A stretch of 64,000 bases of DNA from Flammeovirga yaeyamensis. Lineage in GTDB: Bacteria > Bacteroidota > Bacteroidia > Cytophagales > Flammeovirgaceae. The notes under the pieces are model-generated. The model saw only the letters and a program-made list of their open reading frames with translations, was not told the origin of the DNA and did no database searches. Every line of letters starts with the position of its first letter. The stretch's first letter is position 1. The translations under genes were made by a program, and so were the position numbers. Positions 60,438 through 64,000 of the stretch are shown here, in pieces. Location of the stretch: contig NZ_CP076133.1 of assembly GCF_018736045.1 (NCBI RefSeq), forward strand, positions 1,240,001 through 1,304,000, read 5' to 3'.

Positions 60438-61838
60438 TTATTTAATTTTTTGAACTACTGGAGGTATCCAACTACCATTCACTACTTGCTCTTTTGGAGT
60501 ATATAATCTAAGAGCAATTCTAAATGGCCCTATTGGAGCAGGTAACCAATTGGTTACTTTATCTTCAGTTGGTCTGTCTTTTTGCATATAAATGGTTAGT
60601 GAACCGTCTTCGTTGTAAGTAAGGTTACTTCGATCTCCGACTGTATATTTGTTCAGTTCATTATCGACTAAATAGCTTTGGATATCATACATTGTTAAAG
60701 ACCAAAAAGAGGCTACTGGAGGAAGTTCTTCTTTTGTAAATGTGATTTTGTAAGCGTACTTATTTGTATCAAACATTTCACCGTCTTCATCAATGATTGT
60801 GGTAGGATAAAAGGCATCTTCTAACAAATTTCCTCCAACACCAATTAACGACCATGCAGCTCTGTAATTATAGTCAGTACCAAAACGGCCCATATCATAC
60901 GTTAAAATCCAATTATTCTTTAATTGTCCAAGATTTTTCACTCTTTGAGCAATAGCATGTTTAGCATCAGCCACACCAAAGGTAATTGCTTCTTTTACTT
61001 CCTCGCTATAATTATTGTAGTTGAATTCTTCTCCAGGAATGATTCCTAATTTAGAGATCTTCTCCATAAAAGGTTGATCTTCTTCATAGGGAGGATTATT
61101 TACCAAAATTTTATTTAAAGCATTAAAGAACTCTTCAGGAGTTAAAGACATGACAATTTCATCTACATCACGATTCCCATCAAAATTTTCTTTTAATGCA
61201 ACATGAGATGGTGCTTCATAATTTTTCCCCCACTGATTTAAAGGAGTAATTTTAATTTGATCTTGAATAGCATTTACCTCCTTATATTCTTCTTTACCAC
61301 TACAGTACAATCTCAAAACAATCAATGTAGTTTCCGTATTTGCACGTAAGAGTTCCATGTTATCAGGAACATTTCCTTCCCATTTTGGACCAGCGACTAA
61401 AAACGTTCTTGGTTCGCCACCATGTGTTCTTGAACTTGGAACTGCCGGGACTTCATTCCATGTATTGATAAGTTGCATTAACCAGAATCTATCACCCATT
61501 TCAGGAATTGTAATGACTAAAGCTTCTTCCGAAAGGTCTATGCTTGCTAATGAAGCCAATACATCCACATTATTACCCACATATTGTCTGTTACTAGCAT
61601 CAACGAACTCTCTACTATGTGCAAATTGATTGATTGGCGCTTTTAAACCTTCTGGTTTGGTGACATAGCTATTTACATAAAATTGGTTCTCTATAAAAAC
61701 GGCTGGAAACCCAAATTCAAATGCTTCTTTTGATAACAATCGAGCCTCTTTTTCTGATATATCTATTTTTGATTGTGCAATAACACTATTGAGTGAAAAT
61801 AGGATGAGTATCGCATTGATAAGGTTAAAATGTTTCAT
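60438..61838 (-). CDS. DUF1254/DUF1214 domain secreted protein, copy 4
   Basis: This 466-residue protein has a cleavable signal peptide (ending SVIAQS) instead of the lipobox of copy 3. DUF1254 covers about 35-190 and has the AGPKWEGNVPDNMELLRANT block. DUF1214 covers about 325-460 with SFWSLTMYDIQSYLVDNELN and a NWLPAP motif. It is the first gene of a two-gene operon and is divergent from the AraC-type gene at 61946, the probable regulator. In both genome locations a lipoprotein member is paired with a signal-peptide-I member, which may mean two related but separately placed partners. Confidence 0.85.
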   Translation of the reverse strand: MKHFNLINAILILFSLNSVIAQSKIDISEKEARLLSKEAFEFGFPAVFIENQFYVNSYVTKPEGLKAPINQFAHSREFVDASNRQYVGNNVDVLASLASIDLSEEALVITIPEMGDRFWLMQLINTWNEVPAVPSSRTHGGEPRTFLVAGPKWEGNVPDNMELLRANTETTLIVLRLYCSGKEEYKEVNAIQDQIKITPLNQWGKNYEAPSHVALKENFDGNRDVDEIVMSLTPEEFFNALNKILVNNPPYEEDQPFMEKISKLGIIPGEEFNYNNYSEEVKEAITFGVADAKHAIAQRVKNLGQLKNNWILTYDMGRFGTDYNYRAAWSLIGVGGNLLEDAFYPTTIIDEDGEMFDTNKYAYKITFTKEELPPVASFWSLTMYDIQSYLVDNELNKYTVGDRSNLTYNEDGSLTIYMQKDRPTEDKVTNWLPAPIGPFRIALRLYTPKEQVVNGSWIPPVVQKIK

Positions 61839-61945
61839 GATTTAAAAATTTAATTGTTTTTCTTTCGTATCATGTTACAAACTTCGTATTTTTAATTACG
61901 ATTATTTGTTATAAAAACATCGATTTTCGGTATAAAACGATCAAA

Positions 61946-62932
61946 ATGATGAAGCAGTATTTATTTTCTTTCGAAAAGGAGATCAACTCAGAGAGTATCA
62001 TGAAAAACCTAAAGCATTTTGATGAATATCAACATGTGAATAATCATTTTTGGGGAAAAGGGAAGCAAGGAGAAATTGATATTTGGTGGTATGATGATTT
62101 CGAAAGTGAATTTCAGATTATTGTTTTTAACATGAGTTTGAAGGAGGACTTTCATTTTTTAGATGATCAAAAAGACTTTGATAGTATCACGTTTCGTTTT
62201 TTCCTAAATCTAGAAGTGGTGTATGATCAACTTAAAATTGGAAAAGAAAATCATTCGAATGTAGTGGTCTATAATTCAAAAAGGAGTGTTCATACAACGG
62301 TACCCAAAAACCAAAAGATGACAGGAGTAACTTTTAGAATTACCAAATCCTTTATAAAGAAGTTAACGAAAGAACGATGGGATCAAATATCTGATATCAT
62401 AGGAAATTCTGAAAACTGGATGATACATGAAACTTTAAGTCTAGAGATGGATAGAATACTAAAGGACATTATCATTTTACAAAGTGGGATAGAAGGTAAA
62501 TATGGACTCACTTTGTCCAAATCAATCGAGTTAATCACTTATTTACTGATTCAGATTGTACACCACCGTTCAAATCAGAAAGCTTTTCGAATTGATGACG
62601 ACTTAATGGTTGAACTATTTAAAATTAAAGATCAGTTATTAGATAATTTGATGGATCCCCCTCCAATTACTGAATTGAGTCAGGAATACGGGATGAATAT
62701 AGGAAAGCTGAGGAACAATTTTAAAAAGGTATTTGGTAGTTCCCCCCATCAATTTATTATTAATGAAAGATTAATTGAAGCGAGAAGACTAGTAAAAAAC
62801 ACAAAAATGAGTATGTCCGAAATCTCTGATTTAACTGGTTTTACAGACTCTTCCCATTTCTCTAAAGAATATCGAAAGAAGTATGCTATAGCTCCATTAA
62901 AGGATAGGAAAGATAAATCTAAGATACTTTAA
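61946..62932 (+). CDS. AraC-family transcriptional regulator
   Basis: In this 328-residue protein the last ~95 residues form the AraC double helix-turn-helix: PPITELSQEYGMNIGKLRNNF, and MSEISDLTGFTDSSHFSKEY with a KYAIAPLKDR end. The N-terminal ~220 residues have no recognised sensor fold. It is divergent from the DUF1254/DUF1214 pair with a 107-bp shared promoter region, the usual layout of a regulator and target operon. A weak hairpin (AATCCTAC/GTAGGATT, 62985-62992 and 63010-63017) follows; the remaining 62933-63177 gap shows nothing else. Confidence 0.88.
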   Translation: MMKQYLFSFEKEINSESIMKNLKHFDEYQHVNNHFWGKGKQGEIDIWWYDDFESEFQIIVFNMSLKEDFHFLDDQKDFDSITFRFFLNLEVVYDQLKIGKENHSNVVVYNSKRSVHTTVPKNQKMTGVTFRITKSFIKKLTKERWDQISDIIGNSENWMIHETLSLEMDRILKDIIILQSGIEGKYGLTLSKSIELITYLLIQIVHHRSNQKAFRIDDDLMVELFKIKDQLLDNLMDPPPITELSQEYGMNIGKLRNNFKKVFGSSPHQFIINERLIEARRLVKNTKMSMSEISDLTGFTDSSHFSKEYRKKYAIAPLKDRKDKSKIL

Positions 62933-63177
62933 ATATTTGTATATAATTCATCTAGATTTTGAGGGTATATATAGAGAAAAACAAAATCCTACCTTGAACA
63001 AAATTCACTGTAGGATTGATATTGGATAAATACAAAAGTATATAATTCCGCTGTTGTTATCTTTTTAAACTTAGGTTTAAAAATAGATTAACTTTTTTAG
63101 ACCTAACTTTAAGTAGTGTACGGATAAATATTATTGTTAAAGAGATAATAAGCATAGTTAAAAAGTTGTTAGTTTGT

Positions 63178-63204
63178 AAAAGGACTCCCTAAAACTAGGG
63201 AGTC
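63178..63204 (-). terminator. Terminator for the gene at the right edge
   Basis: GACTCCCTA (63183-63191) pairs with TAGGGAGTC (63196-63204), followed on the minus strand by CTTTTAC. Confidence 0.75.
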
Positions 63205-63257
63205 ACTTAAGATATGATAGGGGTTCTATTACGAACGATTAGTATTCTAGCACTAAA

Positions 63258-64000
63258 TTACTTTTTGAAAACGAAGGTAGTCATGAACCTTAACTCATGC
63301 TGACCAACGTGGTCCGGCTTAACAACGTTGTTGTAGTATTGTACACCAAGGTTTACAGGTAGTTTACCCATAAATACAAGCTTACTGATACCACCACCTA
63401 CTGGCACTGTCCATTGCTGACCTTTTTCAGCATTCCAGTTGGCTACAATTGTAGGGAATGTGTTGATCATCCAACCTTTACCTAAACTTTTTGCGATTAA
63501 TGTCTGACCAACGAATGTGTTTACATCGTTTCTATTTTGGTCGCCAGCAAAAGATACTGTTTGACGGAAGATCATATCGAATGTCCAACCGTTAGTTTGG
63601 TATACTAAAGCCAATGAAGCACCTGCACTCCATTTACCTGTCCCTAACATGTCGCTTGTTGCAGTAGGCATATCGATCGATGGACCAATACCCCAAGCTA
63701 ATTTACCTACATTTTTAGGAGCAAAGAAGAACGAGTAGTTCAAATCTGTAATTCCAAATTGAGGATTTAAATTATTTTCTAATCCAGTTGTTGCAGGTAA
63801 ATAAGACAACCCCATTACACCACGGTGTACGATACTGAATTTTTCAAATTCTTGAGCCACGATAGGTTGTAATGACATCGTGTAAGTGGTACCGTCCATA
63901 CCAGGGATTCCCATACCCAAATTGTGTTGGATTGGTAATGCAATAATACTTGATAATGGGTTTTGCAATTTGTTTGCAATGTCATCAGCAGCATCTTGAG
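63258..64000 (-). CDS. Outer-membrane beta-barrel protein (phenol/MetA-type family), partial
   Basis: The frame runs without a stop to the right edge, giving at least 247 residues (upstream codons read QDAADDIANK). The N-terminus is therefore outside the window, and an ATG-less start inside it is not credible. The visible pattern includes LQNPLSSIIALPIQHN, FFFAPKNVGKLAWGIGPSID, FDMIFRQTVSFAGDQNR and a final aromatic-like FVFKK end. This is typical of the barrel family annotated as MetA-pathway-of-phenol-degradation or transporter-like outer-membrane proteins. No substrate is known for these. A terminator is seen at 63178-63204. Confidence 0.8.
   Translation of the reverse strand, partial: QDAADDIANKLQNPLSSIIALPIQHNLGMGIPGMDGTTYTMSLQPIVAQEFEKFSIVHRGVMGLSYLPATTGLENNLNPQFGITDLNYSFFFAPKNVGKLAWGIGPSIDMPTATSDMLGTGKWSAGASLALVYQTNGWTFDMIFRQTVSFAGDQNRNDVNTFVGQTLIAKSLGKGWMINTFPTIVANWNAEKGQQWTVPVGGGISKLVFMGKLPVNLGVQYYNNVVKPDHVGQHELRFMTTFVFKK

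Noticed and set aside
62985-63017. A terminator after the AraC gene at 61946
   Set aside because: The 8-bp arms AATCCTAC/GTAGGATT have a 17-nt loop and no T run, so this is only a weak possibility.
1-64000. tRNA, rRNA or CRISPR genes
   Set aside because: No cloverleaf-like or rRNA-like sequence and no set of regular short repeats was found by eye; a dedicated scan could still reveal a tRNA.

Overview
The window looks like a marine, polysaccharide-degrading member of the Bacteroidetes, probably a Flammeovirga-like member of the Cytophagales. The DNA is AT-rich. Several starts are preceded by the Bacteroidetes -7 element TAnnTTTG. There is a SusC/SusD pair, several type IX secretion (T9SS) C-terminal sorting domains, many lipoproteins with Bacteroidetes-style lipoboxes, and algal-galactan enzymes (GH86, GH3, GH29, sulfatase). 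No rRNA, tRNA or CRISPR array was seen. The species assignment is inference; no marker gene was available.

Layout. 1-5980: a transglutaminase-like protein cut by the left edge, a secreted arylsulfatase with an AraC-type regulator convergent to it, and a PlsC acyltransferase. 6000-10040: two copies of a palindrome-rich repeat around a small exported protein, then the first pair of DUF1254/DUF1214 proteins. 10400-17900: a secreted, very basic repeat protein, a membrane acyltransferase, and a three-gene set (small Cys-containing membrane protein, TonB-dependent receptor, PepSY membrane protein) typical of metal or siderophore uptake. 17900-23250: a divergent LysR regulator and MdaB-like quinone reductase, a lone antitoxin-like gene, a beta-barrel protein, a Tat-exported sugar isomerase-like protein and an unknown secreted protein.

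23460-38180 is the most notable region. It holds three cyanophycinase-family (peptidase S51) proteins, SusC, SusD, a PKD/beta-propeller lipoprotein, an isoaspartyl peptidase, a YfcC-type permease and an ornithine aminotransferase. Together they read as a cyanophycin utilization locus: a T9SS-exported cyanophycinase outside, SusCD uptake of beta-Asp-Arg material, periplasmic cyanophycinases, cytoplasmic cleavage to Asp and Arg, and entry of arginine-derived ornithine into glutamate metabolism. A miniature inverted-repeat element and two strong hairpins sit before the T9SS enzyme, and a hairpin overlapping a 29-codon frame sits in the leader of the locus.

38200-54400 is a dispersed galactan/fucan set: a T9SS protein, a GH86 agarase/porphyranase with CBM6, a GH3 enzyme, a T9SS tectonin-repeat protein and a GH29 enzyme. 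Three of the upstream regions share the motif TATACCCCCT in the same orientation as the gene, which suggests common control. Small membrane, methyltransferase and lipoprotein genes lie between.

54500-64000: a kelch protein, several lipoproteins, the second DUF1254/DUF1214 pair with a divergent AraC regulator, and an outer-membrane beta-barrel gene cut by the right edge.
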